A program made the position numbers and the translations under genes. Shown here one piece after another: positions 46,810 to 56,636 of a stretch of 64,000 bases of DNA. Location: contig CAVUYM010000013.1 of the NCBI GenBank assembly GCA_963745675.1, forward strand, positions 323,811-387,810, given 5' to 3'. The notes under the pieces were generated by a model. That model saw nothing but the letters and a program-made list of their open reading frames with translations, made no database searches and was not told where the DNA came from. Each line of letters opens with the position of its first letter. Positions within the stretch are counted from its first letter, which is position 1. The DNA is from JAUIIK01 sp963745675 (GTDB lineage Bacteria > Chloroflexota > Chloroflexia > Thermomicrobiales > CFX8).

Positions 46810-48087
46810 ATGACGGTCGCGATAAAGAGTACGCAGATTATTGATGGGACGGGCGCGAGTCCGATTCGCAACGGGGTCGTCCTGGTTGAGAACGGCGTCA
46901 TTTTGGACGTTGGCCGGGAGGCTGATTTAGGTATTCCGGATGGTGCTGAGGTGATCGACCTTGGCGATAACACGATCCTGCCAGGGTTGGTTGATCCACA
47001 TACCCATATGACGATCAATCCAGGCAAGCGCGGGTTGCTTGGCCAGCTCGAAGGCCTGGAGGAGCTTGACGCCCAGCAGGGCGCGCGCGCAACGCACAAC
47101 TTTCGGCTGGATCTGAAGTCGGGCATCACGACGCAGCGAGTGATCGCCGAGGTGAACTGGAACGATATTGGCCTGCGGAACGCGATCGAGGATGGCTGGG
47201 TGCCGGGGCCGCGGATTCTCTGTGCGACGCGCGGGATTACTTCGTCGCATGGTCACGGTGCGCCAAGCTGGATGTTCGATGGCGTCGAGAATATCCGCAA
47301 GGCAGTGCGCGACAACCTCCAGATGGGGGCTGATTTCATCAAGATCCTGGTCCTCGACCGGACGCCGAACATGGCCAGTTACTCATTCGAAGAGATTCAG
47401 GTGGCGGTTGAAGAGGCGCACCGGGCCGGAAAACTAATCACCGCGCATGCTGGTGCAAGCCCAGGTACCTCGTTGCGGCTCTGTCTGGAAGCGGGCGTCG
47501 ACTCGGTCGAGCACGCGATTCCGGTGACTGACGAGCAGATCGAGATGTATCTCGATACCGATACAGCGTTCGTTCGCACCTTCACGATCGGTTTCCAGAC
47601 GGCGACGGACTGGGACTGGTTCAAGGGCAAGGATATCGAGGGTCGCGTCAACGTCATGCGGCAGATCGTCAAGGACACGATCGAGAATCCGCCCGACACG
47701 AGCGGTTTCGCTGACTACTACAAGCTCGGGGTGACCCTCCAGGATCGGGTGAAGAACACCTACGATGTTGTTGTACCAATGTTCAACAAAGCGGTTGAGA
47801 AGGGCGTGCGCTGGACGGTTGGGATGGACAGCATGCACGGCCTGATCGGCTATGAGATCGGTTCGCTCGTCGAGTGGGGCCTTTCGCCGATGGAGGCGAT
47901 CATGGGCGCAACGAAGCAGGCGGCTGAGATCTGTGGCGTCGATAACGACTGCGGCACGCTCGAAAAGGGCAAGCGGGCCGACATCATCTCGGTTGACGGC
48001 GATTTGATGGAGGATATCTGGGCGATTGCGCGGGTGAACTTCATCATGAAGGCCGGAGAGCGGCTGGACCACATTTCGGTGTTTTAG
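46810..48087 (+). CDS. Amidohydrolase family protein (imidazolonepropionase/Xaa-Pro dipeptidase-like)
   Basis: A 425-residue amidohydrolase. The small beta-sandwich at the start reads STQIIDGTGASPIRNGVVLV and NTILPGLVDPHTHM, with the metal pair His64 and His66. The barrel carries FIKILVLDRT (Lys that may be carbamylated), KLITAHAGA (His) and GVDSVEHAI (His), and a catalytic Asp in WTVGMDSMHG. The C-terminal MGATKQAAEICGVDNDCGTL and EKGKRADIISVDG are typical of the imidazolonepropionase-like and prolidase-like members. It probably hydrolyses a cyclic amide or dipeptide. It lies with peptidase and racemase genes on one strand. Confidence 0.88.
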   Translation: MTVAIKSTQIIDGTGASPIRNGVVLVENGVILDVGREADLGIPDGAEVIDLGDNTILPGLVDPHTHMTINPGKRGLLGQLEGLEELDAQQGARATHNFRLDLKSGITTQRVIAEVNWNDIGLRNAIEDGWVPGPRILCATRGITSSHGHGAPSWMFDGVENIRKAVRDNLQMGADFIKILVLDRTPNMASYSFEEIQVAVEEAHRAGKLITAHAGASPGTSLRLCLEAGVDSVEHAIPVTDEQIEMYLDTDTAFVRTFTIGFQTATDWDWFKGKDIEGRVNVMRQIVKDTIENPPDTSGFADYYKLGVTLQDRVKNTYDVVVPMFNKAVEKGVRWTVGMDSMHGLIGYEIGSLVEWGLSPMEAIMGATKQAAEICGVDNDCGTLEKGKRADIISVDGDLMEDIWAIARVNFIMKAGERLDHISVF

Positions 48088-48135
48088 GAGCGGCGGGAAA
48101 GACTAGCGAACGCCGGTATTAGAACCAACCAATAT

Positions 48136-48304
48136 GGCATCCCGAGTAGAGGATTTGCGAAGCGAGGGATCTAATCGTGACGTCGTGCAGTTAGCCAAGC
48201 GGTTCCCCCTCCGTGGGCTGACTTTGCACCCGGCTTTTTTGCCCTGCATCTCTAGGCCGTTGCTCATAGATCCCTCGCTTCGCAAAGTCTCCGCTCGGGA
48301 TGCC
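48136..48304. repeat. REPIN-like inverted repeat pair 5
   Basis: Unit GGCATCCCGAGTAGAGG...GAGGGATCTA (48136-48173) with inverse TAGATCCCTCGC...CGCTCGGGATGCC (48267-48304). Relative to pairs 1 and 4, both outer arms carry the same substitutions (GTCATCCTGA becomes GGCATCCCGA and its complement), which keeps the pairing between units. Confidence 0.75.
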
Positions 48305-48361
48305 AACACCGGGAGCGGGTAGCTGTTCTCGTTCGGGGACGATCGATAGAAAGGGTCAGTC

Positions 48362-49054
48362 ATGCGCATTGCCTACATTGGGCCGAAACAGCGGGAGGCG
48401 GCGCTGCAGGCGTTTGTCAGTCCTGGTGTGACGGTTGAGGCGCGACCGCATGGCAAAGGGCCGCGCAGCATCGAATCGATGTGGGAGGAATACCTCTCAG
48501 TGCCGGGGATGATGGAGTCGGTCGTCGAGCTCGAAGAAGAGGGCTTTGACGCGATCGTGCCAGGCTGCTTCGGCGATCCAGGCATCGACGGCGCGCGCGA
48601 GCTGGTCAAGATTCCGGTGCTTGGCCCTGGCGCCTCGGCGATGGCCGTCGCAGCGAACATCGGGCACCGCTTCAGCATCGTGACGGTGCTGGAGAATGTC
48701 ATTCGCCCGCTCGAAAATCTGGCGCTGGTGTCAGGTTTCGCGTCGAAGCTGGCATCGGTGCGGCAGATCGGCATTCCAGTGCTTGAGTTGAATGATAATC
48801 CCGACTTCACCTTCGCGAGGTTGACCGATGTGAGCCGTGAGGTCATCGAGCGTGATCGGGCGGACGTGCTGATAGTCGGCTGCGGGACGCTCTCGTTTCG
48901 AGCGGCGGAGTTGCAGGAGGCGGTTGGCGTGCCGGTGATCAACCCGCTGCAGGTGACGTTGCGGATGGCGGAACTGCTGGTGAGTTGCGGTTTGAGCCAC
49001 AGCAAGCTCTCGTACCCGACGCCGCCGAAGCTGGCTGCGGCGCTGCTGAATTGA
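48362..49054 (+). CDS. Asp/Glu/hydantoin racemase family protein
   Basis: A 230-residue protein of the two-cysteine racemase fold. The acid/base cysteines are seen in DAIVPGCFGDPG (Cys69) and VLIVGCGTLSF (Cys174), each at the end of a beta strand. GPGASAMAVAANIGHRFSIV and EAVGVPVINPL are family text. Hydantoin and Asp/Glu racemases invert amino acids or their hydantoins without a cofactor. With an amidohydrolase upstream, a role in using D-amino acids or hydantoins is plausible. Confidence 0.88.
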   Translation: MRIAYIGPKQREAALQAFVSPGVTVEARPHGKGPRSIESMWEEYLSVPGMMESVVELEEEGFDAIVPGCFGDPGIDGARELVKIPVLGPGASAMAVAANIGHRFSIVTVLENVIRPLENLALVSGFASKLASVRQIGIPVLELNDNPDFTFARLTDVSREVIERDRADVLIVGCGTLSFRAAELQEAVGVPVINPLQVTLRMAELLVSCGLSHSKLSYPTPPKLAAALLN

Positions 49055-49094
49055 GCCGAGGTGGCGGTACTTGCCGCTCTCTTGGCCGAGAATA

Positions 49095-49126
49095 GTGAGC
49101 AGGCGATTCAGCCGTCGCCTGCTCAC
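49095..49126. terminator. Hairpin between convergent genes, possible bidirectional terminator
   Basis: A perfect 12-bp stem GTGAGCAGGCGA / TCGCCTGCTCAC with an 8-base loop lies between the racemase gene (+) and the NHL gene (-). Neither side has a long T-run (TATTC follows on the minus strand), so termination strength is uncertain. Confidence 0.6.
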
Positions 49127-49142
49127 GCAACGTGTTGGACCC

Positions 49143-51917
49143 CTACGGAACCGTCAGTACCTGGATGCGATGGTTGTCGCGGTCGGTGACGTACATCGTT
49201 CCGCCAGTCTTGAGATCGAACGTGATGTCGATCGGGACGTTAAACTGGTTGAGGCCGTTGCCGGGGCCACTCCCCCATGCTCGCAGGAACTGACCGTCGG
49301 GCGTGAACGCCTGGACGCGATGGTTCTGCGAGTCGGCGACATAGACGTTGCCGTTGGGACCGATCGCGAGGTCGGCCGGGACGTTGAACTGGCCTGGTCC
49401 CGTGCCGCCGGAGCCCCAGATCACGCCGGTCGGGTTACCGCTGAGATCGAACTGTTGTACCCTGTTGTTGCCCTGATCGACGACATAGATGACGTTACCG
49501 GTGACGGCGACGCCCGAGGGCGTGTTGAACTGGCTTGGTGCGCTGCCGAACGTGCCCCACTCTGTAATGTAGCTCCCGGTGGTGTCGAACTTCTGGATGC
49601 GGTGATTCGCGCCATCCGCGACATAGACGTTGCCGGACGAGTCGGTGGCGACGCTCAGTGGTACGTTGAACTGACCTTGGCCGTTGCCAGCCGTCCCCCA
49701 TTGTTGGACGAATAGACCGTTTATGCCATACTTGACGATGCGATTGCTGAACGTGTCGGCGACAAACCTGTTGCCAAAAGCATCGATGGTGATGTCGAGC
49801 GGGAGGAGGAGTTCCGGATCTCCCGGAGGCACGGTTGTGCCCGCGCCCCAGTCATTCAGGAATTTTCCCTGCTCGTCAACGACCTGAATGCGGGAGAGAC
49901 CGGTGTCGACGACATAAATGCCGTCGTGGCTACCACCAGTGCCAACCCAGTCGATGCCGGAGGGGAAGAGGTAGCGGCCGCGGCGGTTGTCACTCCACTG
50001 GTCCACGGGGAATCCAATGAAGCTCACGCGCTGAACCCTGTTGTTTCCAGTGTCGGCGACGACCAACTCGCCGCCGAAGCCGCCAGCCATCGAGCCTGGT
50101 GCAGCGAACTGGCCCGGTCCTGTGCCACTGCTACTGAACTCGGGTTTCCAGCCTCCAGTGGGATGCCATTTGTAAAAGGTGTTGGACGGTGCGTCGACGA
50201 CCCAGAGACCGTTGGAGGAGTCGATCGCCACATCTTCGAGTAGGGAAGTGCCGGGAACGGTGGTCGTGGTTATCAGGTTGCCCTGGACATCGTAACCTTT
50301 CAGGTTTGTGAACCCCGGACCGGTATCAGTGACCCAGACCATGTTCGTGCTGGCATCGAAGGCGATGCCGGTTGGGGTGGTCAGATTGATCGCCGAGAGG
50401 ACACCGTTGCCGGAATTGGTAAGGGTTGGGAAGCCCAGCAGTTGCTGCCGACCTGAGTCGATGACCCAGACGTAACCACCTCCGATTGCGATGTCTTCCG
50501 GGGACTGCAACGTGTGGAGGATGGCGCCGCCCGGATCGACGGTGGTCACGGTTTGCTGCCAGTTGCCGGCACTGTCAAAGATCTGGACCCGGCTGTTGCC
50601 GCGATCAGCGACATAGACGGCACCAATTGAGTCGACCGCGACGCCGACGGGATCGTTGAACTGCCCGTTGCCATTGCCTTGACTGCCCCACTGGAGGTGG
50701 AACACACCATCGTAGCCATACTTCTGTATGCGGTGGTTGCCAGTATCGGCTACATAGATATCTCCGCCACCAATCGCGATGCCTTGCGGGCTGTTCATCA
50801 GTGTCCCGATGTCCCACGGCTCTCCGAAGGTTGTTGAGAACTGGAAATTGGGTGCTGGTGGCGCTGGTTGGGTTGCAGTCGCCGTGACGGTCATCGTTGC
50901 GGTTGCGGTTGGACTGCTGGTTACGGTCGCGGTCGGGCTGGACCCTGTGGTTGCCGTGGGCGCGCCCGGTTGGGTGGCTGTAGGGCTCGCTGTCGTCGTT
51001 GGAGTCGGTTGAGTCGGCTGCTGGCCATAGCGCCAGGCGTAGTAGTGCTGGCCGACATTGCCGGCTTCCACCTGCCAGCCGGACGTGTTGTCCGGGGTAA
51101 AGGTCAGGCAGCGGCGTTCGAAACACTGGAGCAGGACCCACTTGTAAGTACCGGCCACCTTGATATTCGCCCAGTAAGCCTCGGTCACAGGATAGCCGGT
51201 CGCGTAGAAGGAGTTGAGGAAGAGTTGGTCGGGAATGATGGCTCCGTCCTGCCAGACCAGGCCGCTTGAATTCATGAAGTCCCAGAAGGGACTCGCAATC
51301 TGGTGGTCGATGCCAGGCACTTGGACGTGATGGGCGACAGTGATGCCGAGATCGGCGAGGTTCGGTACCGGCTGCACGATATTACCGTCACGGTCGATCG
51401 TCCAGGCGATGAGTTCGTTGTCTGGGAGCGGCAGTGCATCGCGGACGAGTGCCATGGTGGCGTAGGTAGGACCGGTGGGATCGTCTGCGTCGCCGCCAAC
51501 ATTGACCTGGGCTGGTTGTCGAGTTTGGAACTCGGCATCGCCGACTTGTAACTGACCGGTCATCATCTCGACGACGAGCAGGCCGTTGGTGACGTCCCAG
51601 GGTGGGGTGGACGTGCGCCAGCTGTTGTCCTCCATGCGGGACTTGTCGAAATACTGAACCAGGCGCATCCCTCCGGGTGCCTCCTTGTAGTCCTCGTCGA
51701 GCTGGCCGGTGAAGGCTTCCAGGCCCCACATCCAGGTGCGGGTGATGCCGAAGTCCGCGACGGGCTTGTCGGTGCGTTCCCAGGTGCGCTGGAAGGCGGC
51801 GGTTGCAGGTGGATCCGCGCGGGTGATATCGATCGTCGCCGCGATCCAGGCTGCAGTCATGAGCAGTGTCAGGCTGAGTGCAAGTAGCGCGGTCCGTCTC
51901 ATCGATCTGCCTTTCAT
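49143..51917 (-). CDS. Secreted NHL-repeat protein with WMWG/QYF module (paralogue 1)
   Basis: A 924-residue exported protein. The signal peptide is TALLALSLTLLMTAAWIAAT. The N-terminal module (about 40-300) has FQRTWERTDKPVADFG, ITRTWMWG, LVQYFDKSRMED, VTNGLLVVEMMTGQLQVGD, FWDFMNSSGLVW, YATGYPVTEAYWANIKV, QCFERRCLTFTP and WQVEAGNVGQHYYAWRYG. A Thr/Pro/Ala linker follows (about 305-360), then about ten NHL blades ('GNVYVADSQNHRVQAF' type), which form one or two beta-propellers. NHL propellers bind proteins, glycans or RNA; no catalytic site is seen. The start ATG overlaps the upstream gene's stop (ATGA), so it is coupled to paralogue 2. Confidence 0.85.
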   Translation of the reverse strand: MKGRSMRRTALLALSLTLLMTAAWIAATIDITRADPPATAAFQRTWERTDKPVADFGITRTWMWGLEAFTGQLDEDYKEAPGGMRLVQYFDKSRMEDNSWRTSTPPWDVTNGLLVVEMMTGQLQVGDAEFQTRQPAQVNVGGDADDPTGPTYATMALVRDALPLPDNELIAWTIDRDGNIVQPVPNLADLGITVAHHVQVPGIDHQIASPFWDFMNSSGLVWQDGAIIPDQLFLNSFYATGYPVTEAYWANIKVAGTYKWVLLQCFERRCLTFTPDNTSGWQVEAGNVGQHYYAWRYGQQPTQPTPTTTASPTATQPGAPTATTGSSPTATVTSSPTATATMTVTATATQPAPPAPNFQFSTTFGEPWDIGTLMNSPQGIAIGGGDIYVADTGNHRIQKYGYDGVFHLQWGSQGNGNGQFNDPVGVAVDSIGAVYVADRGNSRVQIFDSAGNWQQTVTTVDPGGAILHTLQSPEDIAIGGGYVWVIDSGRQQLLGFPTLTNSGNGVLSAINLTTPTGIAFDASTNMVWVTDTGPGFTNLKGYDVQGNLITTTTVPGTSLLEDVAIDSSNGLWVVDAPSNTFYKWHPTGGWKPEFSSSGTGPGQFAAPGSMAGGFGGELVVADTGNNRVQRVSFIGFPVDQWSDNRRGRYLFPSGIDWVGTGGSHDGIYVVDTGLSRIQVVDEQGKFLNDWGAGTTVPPGDPELLLPLDITIDAFGNRFVADTFSNRIVKYGINGLFVQQWGTAGNGQGQFNVPLSVATDSSGNVYVADGANHRIQKFDTTGSYITEWGTFGSAPSQFNTPSGVAVTGNVIYVVDQGNNRVQQFDLSGNPTGVIWGSGGTGPGQFNVPADLAIGPNGNVYVADSQNHRVQAFTPDGQFLRAWGSGPGNGLNQFNVPIDITFDLKTGGTMYVTDRDNHRIQVLTVP

Positions 51918-54616
51918 TGTCCAGCCTGCACGGCCCTCCGCTGCTGGGTGCCTGGGCTGAAGGAAGGGTGGCTCGTGTCCGCCCCATTGGTGTCGAGCGA
52001 GTAGACGAGAATCTCGGGCTCACCGGGCCGGACGACAAGTATGTCTGCAGTAGCTGGGTCGATTGTTATGTCCAAGCCTACGAACGGATCAGCTCTGAAC
52101 GCGGCGAAGTTGGTGTCAAGTTCTACGTCACGGAGGATTGCGCCGGTGTCGGGATCGATCTGCTGCGCGTGATATTCTCTATCGCCGTTCGGAGCCTCGA
52201 TCTCGCGATTGAGCCAGAGTGATCCATCACTTCCAATTGCAAATCCTCTCGATATCAGCCCGAAGATCCGGTTTAGTTCAGTGCCGTCCGGGGTGTATGT
52301 TGCGATGCCCTCTGCACGTATCGTGGCGTAGAGCACGCCGTCGCTAAACGCCAGCCCCCAGCCGAATGGGTCGGGGGCATAGGGATCGTTGCCGCCCAGC
52401 TCGCTGATCTCCCAGCGGGTTTCGTAGACACCTTCGGATGAAAAGCGGTACACGCGCGCGGGGTGGTAATGATGCGGGGCGTTGGAGCCCAGGCTCAGGA
52501 CAAAGATGTCACCAGTTGCGGGATCGACGGTGAGCGCCAATGGGTCAAGTTCGAATTCCGACACAGCGTTCGCTGCGGTTAGCAGGTCGATCGTCTGAAG
52601 GTGCGCGCCTTCCGGGCTGTAGCGCAAGAGGGTGGTTCCCTCGAGCAAGAGAAGATTGCCTTTGGCATCGCTGGCCATGTCGTCCAGGGAGTAGAGGTCA
52701 TCGACCTCGAAGTTGCTGATGATGGCGTCGGTAGCGTCAATTCGAATGATTGACTGGTTCCCTGTATCGGCGACGAAGTAGGTTCCATCGGTGTTGGCGA
52801 CGACAGCGGCTGGTTCCATGAGACCTGGCCGCGACCACTCGGCAATCCGGTTCCCGCTCGGATCGAGCACGAGCAGCCGGTGCCCGGCCGGATCGGCGAC
52901 GTACAGCCGCCCCTCACTGTCGAGTGCGATTCCCTCCAGGTCCAGGGACTTGCCAGGCTCGGAAGGCGACAATAGATCCCAGGCCGGCAACTCCTGACCT
53001 TCGCTCGCGATTCGAGTGATCTGGCCGGTGGCCGAGTCGACGACATAGACGGTGCCACCTTCATCGACCGTCATCCCACCGCTGAGGCCGCTGGAAAAGC
53101 TCCACGCGCCGAGATAGATGCCATCCGGTGTGAAGCGGTCGACGCGGCCGAGCTGTTCGTAGACGACGTAGACGGTCACGTAGACGGTGCCATCCGGACC
53201 GATGGCGATCTCTAGTGGATAGTCAGGGTAGGTGAATCCGTCAGCAGCACTACCGGTGTTACCCCACTGGCTAAGAAAATTGCCCTGGTCATCAAATATC
53301 TGAATGCGGTAATTGAAGGAATCGACCACATAGACGCGGTCGTCCGGTCCGATGGCGATACCGCGTACCGCCGAAAACTGTCCGGAATCGTAACCGGTTG
53401 TGCCCCAAGCCAATAAGAAACGGCCATCGCTGGCGAATTTCACTACTCGATCGCGCTCGGAGTCGGTCACGTAGATGTTTCCGGCCGCATCGACGGCGAC
53501 CCCATATGGGGCGATGAACTGATCGATATCCGTACCGGACTCACCGATCTTCTGCATCAACCGGCCCGCTGTGTCGAAGCGGAGCACTTGGCCGGCGGAT
53601 GAGTCCGCGACGAGTATGGTGTTATCCGGGGCTCGGGCGACACCATAGGGATCGCCGAGCAGGCGCTGCGCGCCAAGCGACGACGTCAGCTCGTAACCGC
53701 CGGGACCAACGGCGAGTCCCCAACCGTAGCGCCAGCTGTAGTAGTGCTGGCCGACATTGCCGGCCTCGACCCGCCAAGCAGGGTCGTTTGATGGCGTGTA
53801 GGTGAGACAGCGGCGTTCGAAGCATTGGATCAATACGTCGGTATAGATATCGGCAACTTTGACATTGGCCCAGTAGGCGTCGGTGACCGGGAAGCCGGTG
53901 GCGTAGAAGGGACTCGAGAAGAGTGGCGCAGTCGTGGTCGCGCCGTCCTCGTAGACGAGACCAGAGGAGTTCATGAACTCCCAGAAGGGAGTAGCGATCC
54001 AGTGGCCGGTTTCTTCGACACGGTGCGTCGTCCCTACGCTGTATGCGGCGAAGTCCGGATCGTTGGAGATCAGACCCTCGCGATCGATTGTTCTTACGAT
54101 GGCGCTCTCCTGGTTGGGGGCGCCGTCATCCAGATGCAGGCCAAAGGAAGCATAGGTTGGTCCCTCTGGATCGTCGTAGTCACCGGCGACGTTGACCTCG
54201 GCCGGCAGGCGCTGTTCGAAACTGTCATCCCCGACTTGCATTTCGCCGGTGATCAGTTCCATGACGAGCAAGCCGTTGGTCACGTACCAGGGCGCCGTCG
54301 GGTCGGCGTTGGGATCGGTGATCTCCATGCGGCTCTTGTCGAAGTACTGGACACGACGCTGGCCGGCAAGTGCCATTCCTGGGAACTCGATCCGGGCACC
54401 CACGTATTGCTCGCTCTTGGCGACCGAGAAGGCGCCGTCGCCCCACATCCAGGTGCGGGAGACATCGCCATCCGCCACAGGTTTATCCGTCCGGTCCCAG
54501 GTGCTCTGGAATGACTCGTTTGCCGGCTCTTCAGCTCGGGCAGCGATCGCAGTCGGGATGAAGATCAGCACCAATATCAGTGAGAGCGCGAGTCTTGTGG
54601 AGCTGTTGAATTTCAT
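51914..54616 (-). CDS. Secreted NHL-repeat protein with WMWG/QYF module (paralogue 2)
   Basis: A 900-residue exported protein. The signal peptide is LALSLILVLIFIPTAIAARA. It has the same N-terminal module as its neighbours: WDRTDKPVADGDVSRTWMWG, VQYFDKSRMEIT, WYVTNGLLVMELITGEMQVG, FWEFMNSSGLVYEDG, QCFERRCLTYTP and VEAGNVGQHYYSWRYGWG. The Thr/Pro linker is missing and the propeller follows directly. NHL blades run to about 620 (for example NIYVTDSERDRVVKFASDGR); after that the repeats are more divergent (YFVADTGNQSIIRIDA, DIFVLSLGSNAPHHY). It is 15 bases downstream of paralogue 3. Confidence 0.85.
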   Translation of the reverse strand: MKFNSSTRLALSLILVLIFIPTAIAARAEEPANESFQSTWDRTDKPVADGDVSRTWMWGDGAFSVAKSEQYVGARIEFPGMALAGQRRVQYFDKSRMEITDPNADPTAPWYVTNGLLVMELITGEMQVGDDSFEQRLPAEVNVAGDYDDPEGPTYASFGLHLDDGAPNQESAIVRTIDREGLISNDPDFAAYSVGTTHRVEETGHWIATPFWEFMNSSGLVYEDGATTTAPLFSSPFYATGFPVTDAYWANVKVADIYTDVLIQCFERRCLTYTPSNDPAWRVEAGNVGQHYYSWRYGWGLAVGPGGYELTSSLGAQRLLGDPYGVARAPDNTILVADSSAGQVLRFDTAGRLMQKIGESGTDIDQFIAPYGVAVDAAGNIYVTDSERDRVVKFASDGRFLLAWGTTGYDSGQFSAVRGIAIGPDDRVYVVDSFNYRIQIFDDQGNFLSQWGNTGSAADGFTYPDYPLEIAIGPDGTVYVTVYVVYEQLGRVDRFTPDGIYLGAWSFSSGLSGGMTVDEGGTVYVVDSATGQITRIASEGQELPAWDLLSPSEPGKSLDLEGIALDSEGRLYVADPAGHRLLVLDPSGNRIAEWSRPGLMEPAAVVANTDGTYFVADTGNQSIIRIDATDAIISNFEVDDLYSLDDMASDAKGNLLLLEGTTLLRYSPEGAHLQTIDLLTAANAVSEFELDPLALTVDPATGDIFVLSLGSNAPHHYHPARVYRFSSEGVYETRWEISELGGNDPYAPDPFGWGLAFSDGVLYATIRAEGIATYTPDGTELNRIFGLISRGFAIGSDGSLWLNREIEAPNGDREYHAQQIDPDTGAILRDVELDTNFAAFRADPFVGLDITIDPATADILVVRPGEPEILVYSLDTNGADTSHPSFSPGTQQRRAVQAGQ

Positions 54617-54631
54617 TCATCTGCCCTTTGG

Positions 54632-56386
54632 TTATTCGATCGATTGCAGAATCGGGTCGAACCTGAAGATCGTGTCGTTGCCGTGAGACGCAACGAATAC
54701 CCGGTCTTTCGTGTCGACCGTCACTCCCCAAGGGAAGTACAAATCGTCGCCCCCGATGACGGTCAGAAATTCGCCGGAGGGGAAGAACTTCTGAACGCGA
54801 CCGTTCGTGTTGTCGGCCACATAGACGTTGCCGCTTGCGTCGGTTGCCACGCCGAGCGGCTGATGGAACTTGCCTGCTGAGGAACCATCTCCGCCCCATA
54901 GCCGGATGAAGGTGCCGTTACGATCGAACTGCTGGACACGGTGGTTGTTCATGTCGGAGAGGTAGACGTTGTCGCCATAGACGGCAACTCCCTTGGGGCT
55001 GACGAACTGGCCGTCATCGCTGCCGAAGTCTCCCCACTCGCGGAGGAACTCGCCGTTCAGATCGAATACTTGAACGCGCATCTGGATCGAGTCGACGATA
55101 TAGATCTCATGATTTGCCGTGTCGATGTGGATGGCGTCGAGGGATTCGAACTCGCCGTCTCCACCACCGTAAACGCCGAACGAGGTGAGCTGCTGGCCAT
55201 TGCTGTCATAGATCACGACGCGCTGATTGCCCGAGTCAGTCACATAGACGTTACCCAGGCTGTCGGTTGCGACATCGGACGGTTCATTCAGGCCGGTCAG
55301 TCCGTTGCCGGCCGGTCCCCAGGAGATGTAGTTGCCGTCAGCGTCGAATTTCAGAACGCGGCTGCCGTCAGTATCGGCAACGAGCAGATTTCCGGCGGCG
55401 TCGATGTGCAGCCCCCAGGGGCCTTCGAGGGCATCTGTTGGTGACGTGCCGGTGTTCCATTGGGTTCCAAGCGTGTAATCGCCTTCGCTGGACGGCTCCT
55501 CGGCTGGGATCTGGACATAGCGCCAAGTGTAGTAGTGCTGGCCGACGTTGCCGGCTTCGACCTGCCAGCCGGTCGCGTTATCGGGTGTGTAGGTCAGGCA
55601 GCGGCGCTCGAAGCACTGGAGCAAGACATCACGGGCATTGCCCCCTACCTGGATTGTGGCCCAATAGGCCTCGGTGAGCGGATAGCCGGTGGCGTAGAAG
55701 GGATTCTGGAAGAGCAAGGCATCCTGAAGAGCGCCGTCCTCCCAGACCAGACCGGTCGAGTTCATGAAACTCCAGAAGACTGACGCCACCTGGTGGTCGA
55801 TGCCAGGCACCTGAACGCGATGCGCGGCTGTGACACCGTAGGTTGCCAGCGAAGGATCATCTGTCGTGACCGCACCTCCGCGGGCGATGCGTTGGGTTAT
55901 GAGCGTGTCATCGGCGAGCGGTTCCCAGTTCCGGACGGCGGCCATCGTCGAATAGGTTGGACCAGTAGGGTCGTTGGCGTCGCCGCCAACGTTGACGTCC
56001 GCCGGATCGTGCTGCTCGAAGGTGCTATCGCCGAGCTGGAGCCTGCCCGTCATGAGTTCGAGCACGAGGAGGCCGTTGGTGACATCCCAGGGGTCGGAGG
56101 CGCGGTAGCCGTTGTCCTCCATGCGGGATTTGTCGAAGTACTGGACCGTGCGCTGTCCACCCGGCGCCTCATCGTAGTCCTCGACTAACGCAGCCGTGTT
56201 CGCTTCCGGCCCCCACATCCAGGTGCGGGACACTGCACTGTTCGCGACGGGGTAGTCGGTGCGTTCCCAGGTGCGATTGAAGGATGTGTTGCCAGGTGGA
56301 TCTGCGTGAACGGTCGCGAGCGGCATAGCACTGAGCGCGAGAAAACCGAATACGGCAAGCGCTCGCAAAATGCTGTAACACACCAT
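54632..56386 (-). CDS. Secreted NHL-repeat protein with WMWG/QYF module (paralogue 3)
   Basis: A 584-residue protein. The start ATG 56386 is chosen for GGAGGAGA 6 bases upstream and because it gives a clean signal peptide (LRALAVFGFLALSAMPLATV, cut near VHA). The shared module is complete: FNRTWERTDYPVANSAVSRT, WMWG, VQYFDKSRMED, VTNGLLVLELMTGRLQLGD, QCFERRCLTYTP and VEAGNVGQHYYTWRY. One six-bladed NHL propeller follows (NVYVTDSGNQRVVIYDSNGQ, NVYVADNTNGRVQKFFPSGE). It is the first and shortest of the three tandem paralogues and probably the head of their operon. Confidence 0.87.
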   Translation of the reverse strand: MVCYSILRALAVFGFLALSAMPLATVHADPPGNTSFNRTWERTDYPVANSAVSRTWMWGPEANTAALVEDYDEAPGGQRTVQYFDKSRMEDNGYRASDPWDVTNGLLVLELMTGRLQLGDSTFEQHDPADVNVGGDANDPTGPTYSTMAAVRNWEPLADDTLITQRIARGGAVTTDDPSLATYGVTAAHRVQVPGIDHQVASVFWSFMNSTGLVWEDGALQDALLFQNPFYATGYPLTEAYWATIQVGGNARDVLLQCFERRCLTYTPDNATGWQVEAGNVGQHYYTWRYVQIPAEEPSSEGDYTLGTQWNTGTSPTDALEGPWGLHIDAAGNLLVADTDGSRVLKFDADGNYISWGPAGNGLTGLNEPSDVATDSLGNVYVTDSGNQRVVIYDSNGQQLTSFGVYGGGDGEFESLDAIHIDTANHEIYIVDSIQMRVQVFDLNGEFLREWGDFGSDDGQFVSPKGVAVYGDNVYLSDMNNHRVQQFDRNGTFIRLWGGDGSSAGKFHQPLGVATDASGNVYVADNTNGRVQKFFPSGEFLTVIGGDDLYFPWGVTVDTKDRVFVASHGNDTIFRFDPILQSIE

Positions 56387-56636
56387 AACTTCTCCTCCTA
56401 GCCCGGCTGCAAGGCCGCGAGGACGCATCCTGGCCGTTGGTGCGAAGGCGTCTCTGAGGAGACGGTGGGGGTGTCCAGCGACCAGGACGAAGGGGATTGA
56501 GATCATTCTCATTGTTAGGTCGCAACAGTCGCGCCGTAATCGGGAGGCGCGACGTTACAGTTTCGTCTCAGTTTTCTGCGTGTGCTGCTATGACGGACAC
56601 GCCGAGGTTAGAAGTAGGCTGGTGCACCGCTCATTA

